Of a stretch of 64,000 nucleotides of DNA, positions 1-11,844 are shown one piece after another; position 1 is the stretch's first letter, and each line of letters opens with the position of its first letter. Below the pieces are notes generated by a model, which was not told the origin of the DNA, ran no database searches, and saw nothing but the letters and a program-made list of their open reading frames with translations. The stretch lies in assembly GCA_031216915.1 (NCBI GenBank), contig CM062296.1, positions 59,881,084 through 59,945,083 on the forward strand, given 5' to 3'. This stretch comes from Pictodentalium vernedei. Lineage: Eukaryota > Mollusca > Scaphopoda > Dentaliida > Dentaliidae. The translations under genes were made by a program, and so were the position numbers.

Positions 1-988
1 ATGCTGTAATGTTTGGTGAGACGCCACTTGAAATCGCAATGTCACACACCCACCTCGGCCTGACCTTACAGGGGGACCTAAACTGGCACAGCCAAATTAA
101 TAGACTATGTCAAAAGGCCAGCGCCAGGCTATCCCAGCTAAGAAAACTTAATTATATCCTTGGTAGAAAAAGCCTTGAAATTCTATATAAATCATTTATA
201 CTCCCTATTTTAGAATACGCGGATGTGGTATGGGCTGGTGCACCGGATTACCTACTTTCAAAATTGGATAGAATCCACGCCGATGCAGCTAGAATAATAT
301 CCGGTCTAACGAGATCTGCCCCAGTGTCTACTCTACTTGCAGAACTTGGCTGGGAAACCCTTAGACATAGACGCCATCTCCACAAAATGATCACATTTTT
401 CAAAATTGCAAATAACCAGGCCCCCAGATACCTATCGGACTTATTACCCAGAACGTTTGAGGACATTTCCCCGTATAGCACCCGGTTCCATTCCAATTTT
501 CAACTACACACGGAAGTATTTAAGCGGTCATTTATTCCCCCTTGCATTTCCGAATGGAATGCACTACCTCTAGAAGTTAGACAGTCTGATTCACTGAATA
601 ACTTTGTTAAATATTTCAATACAGGCGTGTGTAGACCACCTACGTACTTCAACAATGGCGATAGGGCGGTAAATATAATACACTGCAAGCTGCGAAATTC
701 CTGTGGCGACCTAAATTTTGATAAATACTCTAACTATATTCAAAATACACCTAATGTTCATGTGGCTATGAGACCGAAGACGCGAACCATTACTTCTTCA
801 ACTGCAGTAACTACTCAGACGAAAGACTTATTCTACAGAGAAATCGTGTGCATCTGCCAATAAGAACGGCCAATGATCTTCTTTATGGTATTCCAAACTT
901 ACCGGATTCCGTCAAAATTCACCTTTTTCGCAGTGTACAAAATTTCATAAAAAATTTTCATCTAGCGGTTTTAAGACCAGACCGCTAG
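1..988 (+). pseudogene. LINE reverse transcriptase, C-terminal part, frameshifted
   Basis: This is the 3' part of a non-LTR retrotransposon ORF2; its 5' part lies outside the window. The frame is open from base 3 through about 750, so the ATG at 9 is internal and not a true start. The protein shows the RT thumb motif HLGLTL followed by YKSFILPILEYADVVW and a C-terminal domain. The frame then breaks near 750-755. Coding resumes in another frame at 755 as CSCGYETEDANHYFFNC, a C-x-C-x8-H-x4-C zinc-finger-like end typical of Jockey/CR1-type ORF2 proteins, and runs to a TAG at 986-988. The catalytic palm is not in the window. The copy is dead because of the frameshift. Assignment to the Jockey/CR1 group is from motif recognition only. 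Confidence 0.85.
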
Positions 989-1230
989 ATGAGCACAGGA
1001 GTCTAAAAGCATCCTTTTCCTATTCTGTTGATCTTTAAAGTCAGTGGTCATCTCGGTTTACCTCACACGTGGCTCATTTCTATTCGCTTGTTTGTCCTGT
1101 CTGTCCTGGCAATAGTAGTGGTGTGGACTCCGTCGGAGTAGCGGTAGTGCCGAAATGTGGCCCATAGGCTTGTTGACCCAAGCCAGCAGTGTTGTAGTGT
1201 GGTATTTCATTTATCTTCTCCCCCCCCCCC

Positions 1231-1262
<32 letters not shown>

Positions 1263-2002
1263 TCTTTGTTCTGTCTCTTGCAAAGTTGAGTACCCATCAG
1301 CTTTCTTCTCTAACTTTGTACATACACAAAATTGTTTCAGAAAATACAAACGTTTTGTTTCGCCATTACATATAAATTCATGTAACTACTTGTAAACATG
1401 TCATAATTTGAAATTGTAAACGTATTTCAAGGAAAGGATATAATCTAAGTGCTGGGCACTTGTTATCCAATCCTTTTTGTTGATTATAAACAAATAAAAT
1501 ATGTTTAATCTAAATAATATAGTTTCAGATACTTTCTCAGTCTGCAGATACATAATTAGTGGTATGCCTTGGACATAATGAATGGGTGAACGCCGCTCAC
1601 TACTTCACTGCACTTGCATGACTAACAACTCCCTCTACACTGTTTTGCAATAGTTGATTCTAGGGAACGGTCGTGAAATAACTTGTTACTGAACGCAGGT
1701 CCCGGCCGCATATTTTATTTACATTTTTTTTGCTCACAAGTACATGTCTTCTTTAAAAATGTAAGACATTGAATGCAGTGCTGTGTGTTCTGTTAATAGG
1801 AGATCCATATTTTCAGAATTATGGAAATGTTTTATAGATCGGTATCATCCGACTGATTCGTTGCATTCCTGATTAAATTTATACATTTATACCGCCTTGG
1901 AATGATTTTCACCAAGGAAGGGTTACACATGGAGGACCTCTATGTGCGCCTGTATGCGAGGAAGTTTAATAACAATTTATGACATTCTTGAAACTCTATG
2001 AT
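989..2002. other. LINE 3' tail and non-coding DNA
   Basis: No gene is visible. The first ~500 bases are probably the 3' untranslated tail of the LINE, ending near an AAATAAAATATG stretch at about 1490-1503. A run of 28 C followed by a short CA repeat lies at 1220-1261. Nothing else was recognised. Confidence 0.5.
1220..1261. repeat. Poly-C tract plus CA microsatellite
   Basis: Twenty-eight consecutive C residues are followed by about seven CA dinucleotides. The length of such a homopolymer is unreliable in most assemblies. Confidence 0.9.
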
Positions 2003-2053
2003 CTGATTAAATGTTGGAAAGGGCTCTCTGAGCCCTTTCCAACATTTAATCAG
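2003..2053. repeat. Perfect 24-bp inverted repeat next to a SINE
   Basis: The left arm at 2003-2026 and right arm at 2030-2053 are exact reverse complements separated by the three bases TCT. The right arm abuts the head of the following SINE. Confidence 0.9.
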
Positions 2054-2403
2054 AGAGCAGTGGCTCAGTAGGTAGAGGTGCAGGCTGCAAGCCAAGAGGT
2101 CCCGGTTCGAATCCCACCTGCGGCAATCGCGTTGTGTCCTTGGGCAAGACACTTCACCCCCATTGCCCACGTGGGGGCACGGTGATGATGTGTACTAAGG
2201 CGTACTGCACGTCGATGGTGCACCTGTCTTCAACCAATGCTAACCCTGCTTGTGTAGAGTTAGTATGTTGGGGAGCTGGCCGTTGCTCGGTGGTTCTCTC
2301 CGGGTACTCCGGCTTCCTCCACCCGTAAAACTGTCGAGGTCCTGATTAGCAATTGTGCAGAAATAGGTGACCTTAGACCTTAAACACCAATAAATAAATA
2401 AAT
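2054..2403 (+). mobile_element. tRNA-Cys-headed SINE
   Basis: The head resembles a tRNA-Cys gene. It has an A box (TGGCTCAGTAGG), a GCA anticodon in the context CTGCAAG at about 2085-2091, the run AAGAGGTCCCGG, and a perfect B box GGTTCGAATCC at 2104-2114. The body contains GTCCTTGGGCAAGACACTT, resembling the conserved core of V/Deu-type SINEs, then a long body ending in a CACCAATAAATAAATAAAT tail. The tail suggests mobilisation by a partner LINE. The polymerase III boxes look usable. The same body occurs behind a 5S head at 4090-4489 and 60060-60450. Confidence 0.88.
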
Positions 2404-3882
2404 CCGATAGTAGGTTTGATCTGCGCATACCAGAACGGACAGATAATAATCATAAAACAGGTGACAATAGTCGCTTTCGGCAGCGTAAGTGTTATTTGTT
2501 GGCTTACACTTGTACCTGTTTTTCGTTGCAAACAATCGATGTTCAAACGTGAATATTTTAAAAAAGTAATACGACTTTTTTTGTGAAATAGGTGAAAAGA
2601 GATGGAGAAATTAGCACCGGTAATAACTGGGAATGCATTATTGCTGAAAAATCACTATTAATCTTCGTCGGCGACAATTTTGAATTTTGTCGCTTCGATC
2701 GACAAACACACCAATATAAAGAACACTTTCGTCCCCACACTGTGAACACCGTTATTTTGATATATTCGCACTGTTAGAAACAATACATGTATAATACTTT
2801 AGCCGGCCGCTGATTTGCCGCGGTTCTCATGGGAGAAGGCCTTGATTAACCCTCTGCTCTTAAATGACTCCCCATCCCCATGCCTCTTCTCTCCTCCCAA
2901 CACTGGGAGACGAACTGTTTCACGACATTCTGTATCCCATTCTTTTTCCAATAAGCAATACTAACCCTCTCATTTGTATCACTCACTACCCGCGTCCTCC
3001 ATTCTCCCACCCCAGTCCACCCCCCCCCCCCCCCCCCATTATGAAAGTGTTCCAGGGTCTCTACTACCCCTAGATTACACATCTGGTACTCCCTTTCGGG
3101 CTTTCACCTTCTTTCCCCACTAAGCTCCAGCGACCGCGATCACAGATTGAACAACATGAACCCCCTAAAGGTGCCTTCAAGGTACTCTTCAAAGACTGAC
3201 TTCTCTTTATCACACTGGCCACCCAACGAGACCTCCTTGATTTGACCTCCTTCTCGCCAGTTAAGGTTACAATCCTCCATGACTCTTTCCCTGACGATTG
3301 TTTTTACCCGAGGTTGACCCTCCTTCTAAACCCGAGATCTCCATTGAGTACTTCTCTATTAACTCCCTCACTCAAGTGAAAATGCTTAGATACGAGCGCT
3401 AGAATTCCGCAGCTTACTTTATAATCTATTATGAATTTACTGGCGTTAACGGTCATGTTGAGCACCTGTGGCTATATTATTACCGTACCACAAGCATACA
3501 GTCAACTTTAACTAAATATTTATTCTTGTACTGCCTCCTTTCGAGAGATTCCATTCTTGGTGTTGGTAACTGGGTCCTATTTTACCAGTTTGTTCGTTTA
3601 TTTGGGGCGTAACATTTTCGACAGCCGTGTCACATCGTGGCATGGAGAACCACTGAGTAACTGCCGAACTCTTCAAATTACTAACCCGCCGGGCACAAGC
3701 AAAGTTAGCAGCGGCTGAAGGCAAGTTCACTATCGATGTTCAGTACACCATGTGTATGCAGCACCACCGCGCACCTCGCGTGGATGCTCAGGATTAAGTG
3801 TAATTCGCAAGGACACAATGCAGTAACTGTTGGTTAGAACCGTACAATTTTAGCAGTCAAACAGAACTTATTTACGGTACAG
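2404..3882. other. Non-coding stretch
   Basis: No gene or repeat family could be assigned. A C-run sits near 3018-3037. Short open frames here have no protein-like character. Confidence 0.5.
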
Positions 3883-4036
3883 CCGCCGTGGAATAGTCAA
3901 AAATCCACGTGTTGGCAGTTTTGCCCACGGTACTTTCGTCAATCAATGATCAGTAGCATTCAGCAAATATTTCATTGAAAGAAGCACCGGGTACCCAGTG
4001 CTTCTTTCAATTAAATATTTGCTGAGCGGTTGCACT
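3883..4036. mobile_element. Fragment of CAGTGGCCGTGG-type palindromic MITE
   Basis: This piece contains GCCGTGGAATAGTC, a CCACGTGTTGGCAGTT run and a central hairpin (GAAGCACCGGGTACC and its mirror, flanked by AATTAAATATTTGCTGA). It resembles the intact element at 15409-15656 but lacks a clear right terminal repeat. Confidence 0.6.
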
Positions 4037-4089
4037 GTTTCATGTCGGAGATTTAGTGTTAAAACTGCGTGAAAATATTGTTCACGCGT

Positions 4090-4489
4090 GGATTATTTAT
4101 TTATTGGTGTTTAAGGTCACATACTTATGCACAATGGCCAATCATGATCGTGACAGTTTTACTGGTAGAGGAAGCCGGAGTACCCGGAGAGAGCCGCCGA
4201 GCAACGACGGGCAGCTGCCAGCTCCTCAACATCGTAACTCCGCACTGCAGCATAGACAGAGTTAGACTGGTTGAAGACATGCGCACCATCGACATGCAGT
4301 ACGCCTTAGTACACGGCGTCATCGTGCCACCACGTGGACCATCGGGGTGAAGTGCCTTGCCCAAGGACACAACGCGGCAGCGCGAATCAGTCGCTGAAAT
4401 GGTCACCCATCCATCTACTAACCGCGCTCGACGTTGCTTAATTTCGGTGATCTGACGAGAACCGGTTACAGCAACGCCACCGCGCCCCT
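4090..4489 (-). mobile_element. 5S rRNA-headed SINE
   Basis: Read on the minus strand, the head contains CGGTTCTCGTCAGATCACC, GAAATTAAGCAACGTCG and GGATGGGTGACC. These correspond to the internal promoter region of invertebrate 5S rRNA, including box A and box C. The body has CCTTGGGCAAGGCACTTCAC and is the same as that of the tRNA-headed SINE at 2054. The tail is CACCAATAAATAAATAA. This is a SINE3-type element. Confidence 0.9.
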
Positions 4490-5004
4490 CACGCGCAGAT
4501 TCTGACCTTTCCGCGACGACCATACTGTACCATTTAGCATTGTGAAAAGAAAGACACTGTTTCACTTCCCACTGGGGTTTTATAACATCTATATGTTGTG
4601 TTGTATAACACTGTTGGAAGGAGCTCATGGACTTCAAGACCTTTCAACATCCCAGCATCAATGACATGTTTATTATCACTATAAGAGGTTAATAACATGA
4701 TTCTGTAAGAGTTAATTACTGCTACTACTTCTTTTCTCCCCGTCTCTCCAGCACAACCTCACTAGCGAATAAAATTCGCTCTTAATTAAAAACAGTCTAA
4801 AAGATTCTCGATAAGAGGTTTTCGTGTCGAGACGTACGGGATCGGCAATGACAGTGTGCTCGTTTACAGTTAAAACTCAGTTCCTCGCGGCAAGGGTTCT
4901 GTGCCTTGAACAGTGTAGAAAGTGGCATAAATCGATGGCATAATGGTTGGCTTCACCCAGAACTCTCGGATAAACTTCTTCCGACATTAGTAGCAAGGAT
5001 GTGG
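4490..5004. other. Non-coding stretch
   Basis: I see no gene, repeat or structured element here. Confidence 0.5.
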
Positions 5005-5357
5005 AGCGCGGTGGCTCACTGATTATGGAATTGGGCTTCAAACCGACAGATCCGTCGTTGATCACCGCCAGGGGCAAGTCAAGGCACATAATCTCGATTG
5101 CGCACTGGAGGAACGGTGAAGCTGTGTGCAGTGGCGTACTGCACGTCAATGTTGCACTTGTCTTCAGCCAATATGCTAACAATGCCTCTGTGGAGTTAGT
5201 ACGCTGGGGAGTCTGACAGTTGCTCGATGTTGCACGGCGGTTCTCTCCGGGTACTCCGGCTTCCTCCACCTGTAAAACTCTCCGACATGAGGTGATTGTG
5301 GCTGTCGGAAGTGTCGTTAAACCTCAATAAATAAATAAATAAATAAATAAATAAATA
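5005..5357 (+). mobile_element. SINE, second subfamily, degenerate tRNA-like head
   Basis: The head has an A-box-like TGGCTCACTGATTATGG and a damaged B box (TTCAAACCGAC). The body shares GTACTGCACGTCAATG, CTTCAGCCAAT and CTCTCCGGGTACTCCGGC with the other SINEs. The 3' end differs: GTCGTTAAACCTCAATAAATAAAT, repeated about eight times. It belongs with the copies near 8572, 35401 and 37790. Confidence 0.8.
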
Positions 5358-6111
5358 GCAAGGGTGGATCTAGTATGCATTGTGTTATAATTTCTTCTTC
5401 AGCATCACAGGGTGAGTGGTTCATGATGTTTGTGCTCTGTTTCACCGATGGTAGAGCTTGACCCCGTATTGGTGTAAGAGAAGGACAGCGTGGTAGAATG
5501 TGTTGGACGGACTCTTTCTTCTCATTGTATAGTTGACATACTGCAGTTAAGCGTTGCTCTCATAACATTTTCTTTTCACTCCCAGAGTAGTAGGTGTAGG
5601 TTGCAAGTTGTAGTTTGGTGGATAGCTTGTTCATTGAATGATGTTGTTCATCACTGACGCTAAGTAGCATGTTAGCAGCTCCACGGATAGGTTAAAGTGC
5701 AACTACAACGGACTACAAAGTGCAGTTCAATTAATCTTTCTCGCTATTTGTCAGAGGTGCAGTAGTTTGATCAAAAATTAGTTGGCCCCATTCCTTTTGG
5801 GGCAACAGGAAGTTGAACAATACTATCGTTTGCCCAATATCATGTATCGGGATACCGACCGCTACATACCCCCCCCCCCCCCCGACATGACCGCCCAAAA
5901 CAATTCTCCTCCAGCAAAATGACTCTTCGATAAAATAACCCTCACAAATTCCCTCGTGGACACCCCCACCCCCATAAAATTCCTTGTTCTATACATCTGC
6001 TGACTAGTACTAGAGGGGAAAAAACACCCCACATTTTCAGTTAATAGCCAACTGAGTCGAAAAGAAAGTACTTCAAGGTTTGTTTACATACATTTGCAGA
6101 CTGATAAAGTG
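5358..6111. other. Non-coding stretch
   Basis: No gene is visible. A C-run occurs at about 5870-5883. Confidence 0.5.
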
Positions 6112-8064
6112 AATGAAATTGTCAATGACACTGTAGATCAACTTGACAAACTTGAATTTGGTAAGTTATAAATGAAACGGCAAAATTGAAGATCATTGGT
6201 ACCAATGTTATTTGATGAAATTTCAACATAACAGCATTGTGTGTGCACAACGTCAGAGTAATCCATGCAATTTGTTAAATGTAAACAGTAAGACTGGCTA
6301 AAGGAAGAATGTTGATACACAAATGCAGTATGTTCAGAGGTTATTGTAAATGGCCACTTTTTTCACAAAAATGAATGCTTATCAACAGCTCTTATCTAGA
6401 ATTCTTGACTAAAGAGCACACCAGGTTCAAAAACAATCCTATGATAAATGTGGCCTGTGGGTCATGTCAAAGAATGTTGATGCACAAATGCAATAAATTC
6501 AAAGATTGTTGCTAACAGCAACAGTTTTTGATGGAAATGAAAATAAAATCAAAAGCTCCTATCTTTGTCACCCTGCATAAGCATACAAAGTTTCAAAACC
6601 TGATAATGAATGTGTCCTCTGAGGCATGCCAAAGGAAGATGTTAATGCACAAAAGCACTGAGTAGAAGGTCATTGCTTGTGGCAATGTTTTTTTTTTGGG
6701 GGGGGGGGGGAATTTTTTTTATGGAAATTCATAAATATACCCTGCTGAGAGTTCAAAAGGGATAAGTTGATGCACAAATGCAGTAAGTTCAAAGGCTGGT
6801 GATAACGACAATAAGTTTTTATGGAAATGAAAAAAAGCAATAGCTCACATCTACAGGTCTCCCCGAACACACATACCAAGTTTCAAAGTGATCTGATCAT
6901 AAATGTGCCCTGAAGGGTGTGTTAAAGGGAAATATTGAGGCCTGATTAAACTAAGTTCAAAGGTCAGCGGCAACATTTTTTGACAGAAATGGAAGAAAAT
7001 TGACAGCTCCCATATAGATGTCACCCCACACAAGTACTCCAAGTTTGCAAACTATCCAATCATAAATGTGCCCTGCAGGGTGTATCAAAGGGAAATATTG
7101 ATACTTAACTGCACTAAGTTTTTACTAAGTTCATCGAAGGTCATTGCCAGTGGCAACATTTTTTGACGGAAATCGAAGAAAATCGACAGCTCCCATCTAG
7201 AGGAGACCCCAAACAAGCATTACAAAGTTTCGAACCGATCTGATCATAAATGGGGCCTGTAGGGCATGCCAAAGGAATATATTGATTCCTGACTAAACTA
7301 AGTTCAAAGATCGTTGTCAGCGGCATCATTTTTTGACGGACAGAAATGGAAGAAAATCGATAGCTCCCATCTAGAGGAAACCCCAAACAAGCATACAAAG
7401 TTTCAAAGCAATCCGATCATAAAGGTCCCATTAGGGTGTGCCAAAGGAAAATATTGAGGTTTGATTAAACTAAGTTCTGAGAACGTTGGCTGTGGCAACA
7501 TTTTTTGACGGAAATTGAGGAAAATCGATAGCTTCCATCTAGAGGTCACCCCAAACAAGCACACAAAGTTTCAAAGCGATCCAATCATAAATGTGCCCTG
7601 TAGGGTGTGCCAAAGGGAAATATTGACGTTTGACTAAACTGAGTTCAAAGAACGTTGGCCGCGGCAACATTTTTTAACGGAAATTGAAAAAAAATCGATA
7701 GCTCCCATCTAGAGGTCACCCCAAACAAGCATACCAAGTTTCAAAGCGATCCAATCATAAATGTGCCCTGTAGGGTGTGCCAAAGGGAAATATTGAGGTT
7801 TGACTAAACTAAGTTCTAAGAACGTTGGCCGCGGCAACATTTTTTGACGGAAATTGAAGAAAATCGATAGCTCCCATCTAGAGGTCACCCCAAACAAGCA
7901 TACCAAGTTTCAAAGCAATCTGATCATAAATGCGACCTGTGAGGTGTGCCAAAGGAAATTGTGGACGTACATACTAACGTACTAACATACTAATGTACGT
8001 ACGCTGACGGACGAGAAGTGATGGCAATAGCTCAGCTTGACTTTGTCAAGTTGAGCTAAAAATG
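6112..8064 (+). mobile_element. Helitron-like element with 169-bp tandem core (copy 1)
   Basis: The left end is GTCAATGACACTGTAGATCA followed by ACTTGACAAACTTG. The right end is the hairpin AGCTCAGCTTGACTTTG plus TCAAGTTGAGCTAAAAATG, preceded by GACGGACGAGAAG. The two ends share a subterminal inverted repeat (AGCTCAACTTGACAAA type). Between them lie degenerate, then well-kept, units of about 169 bp containing CCCATCTAGAGGTCACC and AAATGTGCCCTG. Short open frames in each unit are repeat artefacts. A 3' hairpin, an AT-rich terminus and no transposase fit a non-autonomous Helitron/Helentron-like element, but this is inference. Copies: 38430-39866 and 57031-59640. Confidence 0.75.
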
Positions 8065-8571
8065 TATCTCAAACCGATCTGCACACGGATGTATACTAAA
8101 TCAAATTTTCAAATGACTAACCTAGGAATTTCAATGAGCTCTGTCAAACAAGATTGAATTGGTTAAATCTGTGTTGCATGATGGAGAAAATCCTCTGTCA
8201 AACAACGGATGACTTGAAAATTTGATTTTTTTCTATATCAGTGTGCAGAGGGTTGGTTAAACATGTTCTTAATACCACAGTGAAAGACTAACATTTAATA
8301 CTGTTATACAACACTTACATAGCACAATATATATTTTTATGCATAAGTTGACAAACTATTAATTAGTATTCTGTCATCCCTGGCACCTATGAAAGGGATT
8401 TTGTCAGAGGATTTTATTCCGGTGTATTTTGTCATGAGGGAGGGGGGATTTTGTTGTGGATCCCATGAATATGGCACAGACACAAGGTTAGTGTTCTGCC
8501 ATTGATAAGGTTTCTTTTCTTTTTTTGACAGGGGGGGGGGGGGTTAACAACACTTTCGTCAGCCAGGGTCA
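8065..8571. other. Imperfect palindromic repeat and unassigned DNA
   Basis: Sequence around 8070-8130 (AAACCGATCTGCACAC, AAATTTTCAAATGACTAACC) is mirrored around 8205-8265, and contains GAGCTCTGTCAAACAAGAT, which recurs at 19943-20047, 23346-23465 and 63950. It is probably a decayed TTAA-type MITE. A G-run lies at about 8530-8543. Confidence 0.45.
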
Positions 8572-8847
8572 CCTCATGTCTGATTTTCTGACGGGTGGTG
8601 GAAGCCAGAATACCTGCGGAGAACCAGTGAGCAGCGATGAGCAACTGTTAGGCTTCCCAACATATTAACTCTGCACAAAAAGGGTTAGTATTCATTGAAA
8701 GTACACCATCGACGTGCAGTACACATTAGCACAAAGCACCACTGTACCCCCCTGTGAAAGATATTGCCCAGAGACACAATGCAGTTATCCCTGGGGTACC
8801 TTTTGGTTTAAAGTCCAATGCCATAACCACTGGGCCACTGCACACCC
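8572..8847 (-). mobile_element. SINE with tRNA-Leu-like head, 3'-incomplete
   Basis: On the minus strand the head reads GTGGCCCAGTGGTTATGG, then CATTGGACTTTAAACC. This resembles a class II tRNA (Leu or Ser type). The body holds ATTGCCCAGAG (decayed core), GTACTGCACGTCGATGGTG and GGTATTCTGGCTTCCACC. The A-rich tail is missing. Confidence 0.75.
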
Positions 8848-9160
8848 TTATAATTAGTTTAATGACACAGAAACAAACTACTGAAGTATGAAATGCAAAG
8901 ATAAAATAAATGTTTATTTCTACATGGCAAGGATTAAAATATAACAAGTAGAATAACCATTATAAATAAATATAGGTATTAGGACGGAATGAATTCGAAT
9001 TATAATTATAATATAAATTCTCCAATAAAACATATAAAAATATTCTGCAACAATAACTACTTGACAATACATAATAAATGCCTATATGCATACATCTATT
9101 TTCTGTCATATTTCTGTTTTTGTGCAGAGGCCTATCACGGATCAACTGAGCAAGGTGGTA

Positions 9161-9879
9161 CAGGGTTCGTACGCCCTTGAGAAAAAAAATTCCAGGACTT
9201 TTTCCAAGCATTTTTCAGGACCTTCTGATAACGTAATGCTGACTCTATTTCATACTTGCGTACCTGTTTATAACATAACAGCGGTCTCGTAATGGGCCAA
9301 ATAATAACAGGAATACCCGATGCACGATTAAGGAGGCATGCTCTGTTTTTTTTTTTTATGAAAAAACACCAACTTTGTGCACTGTCAATATATGCAATTA
9401 CGCAAGCTATTACAGCAATATTTTTCATAAAAACGTTAGATTATTGACACTACATACAAGCATGAGACTTCAGTCTGTTACAAAAATCTGAAAATAAACT
9501 GAAATTGTGCTTGCATGGAGGGAAATGTATCAAAATCATCCATTATGCCCCCAATTATATGATAACCAATTTGTAAAGCTGTGATTCAACCTTTTATTTC
9601 ATCGAATTCACATGACCTTTTATTTCATTGAATTCACATGAAAATGGTCTGAAAGACCATTTTCATGTGAATTAAAGGAAAAAAAAAATTGTAAAAAAAA
9701 TTTTAAAAAGACTGATTTCTAATAAAAAACTGAAAAATCTCATCCCTGTACATATTTTTCAAGCACTTTCCTGGACTTTACTACTGGAGATATGATTTTC
9801 AAGCACTTTCCAGGCCCTGGATTTTTGAATTTTTAATTCAGGCACTTTCAAACACCTTCAAAGACCTGTACAAACCCTG
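9161..9879. mobile_element. DNA element with CAGGGTTYGTAC terminal repeats
   Basis: The left terminus is CAGGGTTCGTACGCCC; the right terminus, reverse complemented, is CAGGGTTTGTACAGG. Both sides are flanked by TGGTA, a possible 5-bp target duplication. Inside are repeated TTTTCAAGCACTTTCC motifs and a palindrome near 9590-9675. No transposase is present. Superfamily not assigned. Confidence 0.6.
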
Positions 9880-10469
9880 TGGTACCATGATGAAAAGGCC
9901 TCCTGTTCTTTGGGAGCATGCGTCAGTTGAATCAGCAGATTGGGCAAACACCCATTCTGTTCAACTAGCAGTCGTCTCAGGCATGGTTCTTTTGAAAAAC
10001 TGAGTACTATGATTTTCTATGAACAGTTAAATACCATGACCTTACAAACATAAATGGACATAATTTGAGAGAATATCATCATAGAAATAGTCAACCAAAA
10101 CATTGAGATCAATATTATAAGTTATGGGACGTCATTTAGTTGGTAGGTATGTTGTCACGTGATGTGAAGTGATAACAATATTATGTGAGGTTTTAGTGTA
10201 TTTATGTGCCAGCCTACGAACTGGACTTTCATTTTTACACCAGAAATTAGTGCTGCAGTTAAATTTTTGCCGTTTCATGTTTTTTCCCGTTAAATTTTCC
10301 TATCTGCATTCATTTATTTATGATGAGTAGTGATGCAGTGCAGGAGGAGTTATCCAGCATCTCATTGATCAGCATGAAAATTATTGATTTGGTGCATCTG
10401 ACACTTTTGGGCACATTTACAATTCTGCCTGCTTTTAAACACTTTGAACTGAAAACAAACATTCAAAAG
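9880..10469. other. Non-coding stretch
   Basis: I see no gene or repeat that I can assign. Confidence 0.5.
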
Positions 10470-10479
10470 TGTTAATCAG

Positions 10480-11310
10480 GCGTGTCAACCGGTATGTGTA
10501 CGTGTACTGATACCTCCAGCTCCCTCATGCTCCAACCGGTACCGGCACTGAAGCTTTTGTCCTACCAGTACTGGGACAAAACTATTTTGGGAGGAAATTC
10601 CTAATTGAATGAGGGAAAATGAGCGGACAATAGTCCATGGCACACTTGCACGACATAGTTTCAACTTAATTGTGAATGACCATATCAAAACACTAAAGGT
10701 ACATGTTATGTCTGCACCACAACCTTGATAAGGCCGACCATTTTGACTATTCAAACCTGGAATCAAAGACAATGAAAGCGCCGTCACTGGCTATTTCAAA
10801 GAAATTATTCTGTGGTAGCATCAAAGTAATCATAAAGCATGATCTTCATGCTTTATGATTACTTTGGTGTCACTGTAGAATAATTAGGACAATGCCATTT
10901 TTTGTCTTTAACCCTTTACCCAACGCAGACGATATCAAAATTTATTATTTTAAATAACATTTTTTCAAATTTTTCAAAAAATTTCAACAAAACCATATCA
11001 TGTGACCCCTCGTTGGAACGAGCTCGTTCCAACGAGGGGTCACATGATATAGTTTTGTTAATTTTTTTTTAAAAATAATATTTTTTCAATTGCTGAATTT
11101 GCATATTACGCGGGCGGATGCGGCCGATTCGTTGGGTAAAGGGTTAAGAACCTGGGGACTGGGTCGGTTTAAATGCGAATTTCTGCCATCTGATTGCGAT
11201 ATGTCATCCAATTGTTGATTTGTCCCGGTACCGATACGTTTCGACGGGACAGAAACTGTCCCGTCCCGGTGACAGTTATGTTGGTTTCGGCAGTACTTTG
11301 ACATTCCTGC
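10480..11310 (+). mobile_element. Palindromic DNA element with exact 10-bp TSD, host of a nested MITE
   Basis: The element is flanked by TGTTAATCAG on both sides (10470-10479 and 11311-11320). The ends carry GTGTCAACCGGTA and, inverted, ATGTCAAAGTACTGCCG; both ends contain GGTACCG and GGGACA motifs. An internal inverted repeat surrounds CATGCTTTATGATTACTTTG at about 10800-10870. A TTAA MITE sits inside at 10908-11147. A reverse-oriented partial copy lies at about 28700-29410. Confidence 0.75.
10908..11147. mobile_element. piggyBac-like TTAA MITE, subfamily 1
   Basis: It starts TTAACCCTTTACCCAACG and ends with the inverse, CGTTGGGTAAAGGGTTAA. Termini of TTAA followed by CCCTTT are typical of piggyBac relatives. 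The centre is a near-perfect hairpin around GACCCCTCGTTGGAACGAG, flanked by ATATCATGTG. Confidence 0.85.
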
Positions 11311-11448
11311 TGTTAATCAGCAAACTTCAGAATGTGATTTTTGTGCTACACAAAATGGCAGACAGTGACAATTAACATACCCCCAGTGTTGGTATCTTCA
11401 ATTAATACAGGGTCACTGTTTGCCAGTGTATTGTTGTGCCATTCCCTA

Positions 11449-11699
11449 CATGTCAGAAAATAAGCAGACTGCCATCTGCAAAGTGAGGTCCCCAGAGGGT
11501 GAATTTAGTTATGCTACCCTGTATAGAAGGGTAGTATCACTAAATTTACCCTCTGTGAACGACAATCTGAATCAGGGTCTCAAAAGTAAACAGAAAGAGG
11601 TACCCCGAGGATAAATTGGCTCACTGTATGGAATAGCATCAACAAATTCACCCTCTGGGGACCTCATTCTGCAAATGTCAGAGTACTTATTTTCAGGCC
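11449..11699. mobile_element. Double-hairpin MITE with 10-bp TSD (copy M1)
   Basis: Termini resemble CAxGxCAGAAAATAAGCAG and its inverse. The flanks are CCATTCCCTA (11439-11448) and CGATTCCCTA (11700-11709), 9 of 10 matching. Inside are mirrored AGAGGGTGAATTTAGT and CACTAAATTTACCCTCT arms, then a second set GAGGATAAATTGG and AAATTCACCCTCTGGGG. A 9-11 bp target duplication suggests Mutator-like mobilisation; this is inference. Confidence 0.75.
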
Positions 11700-11844
11700 C
11701 GATTCCCTATCTCTTCAGCCTCTACAGGCCAATCAACTTAAAACTAATAGCAAAATCCCAAGGATCCATTGAGAAGCTGGGAGGTTTTGATTTTTCAGAT
11801 TTGGTTTCAGCGAAAAACCTTGGTTTTGGTTCAGTTTTTCTGTG

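Noticed and set aside
1220..1247. Long C or G runs (also near 3018, 5870, 6700, 8530, 19050, 49372, 53490, 63200, 63300) as structured regulatory sites
   Set aside because: Homopolymer lengths are prone to sequencing and slippage error, and they sit in unrelated contexts.
2104..2114. A perfect tRNA B box, suggesting a tRNA gene
   Set aside because: The anticodon stem does not pair well and the sequence runs straight into a SINE body and A-rich tail.
4125..4637. 170-codon minus-strand open frame
   Set aside because: It runs through a 5S-headed SINE; the translation is of SINE body sequence.
7141..7906. Repeated ~65-codon minus-strand open frames (CLFGVTSRWELSIFFHF-like) in the 169-bp arrays, also at 38748-39700 and 57835-59471
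   Set aside because: They recur at the repeat period, change with the repeat and have stops at each unit end. They are by-products of the tandem units, not genes.
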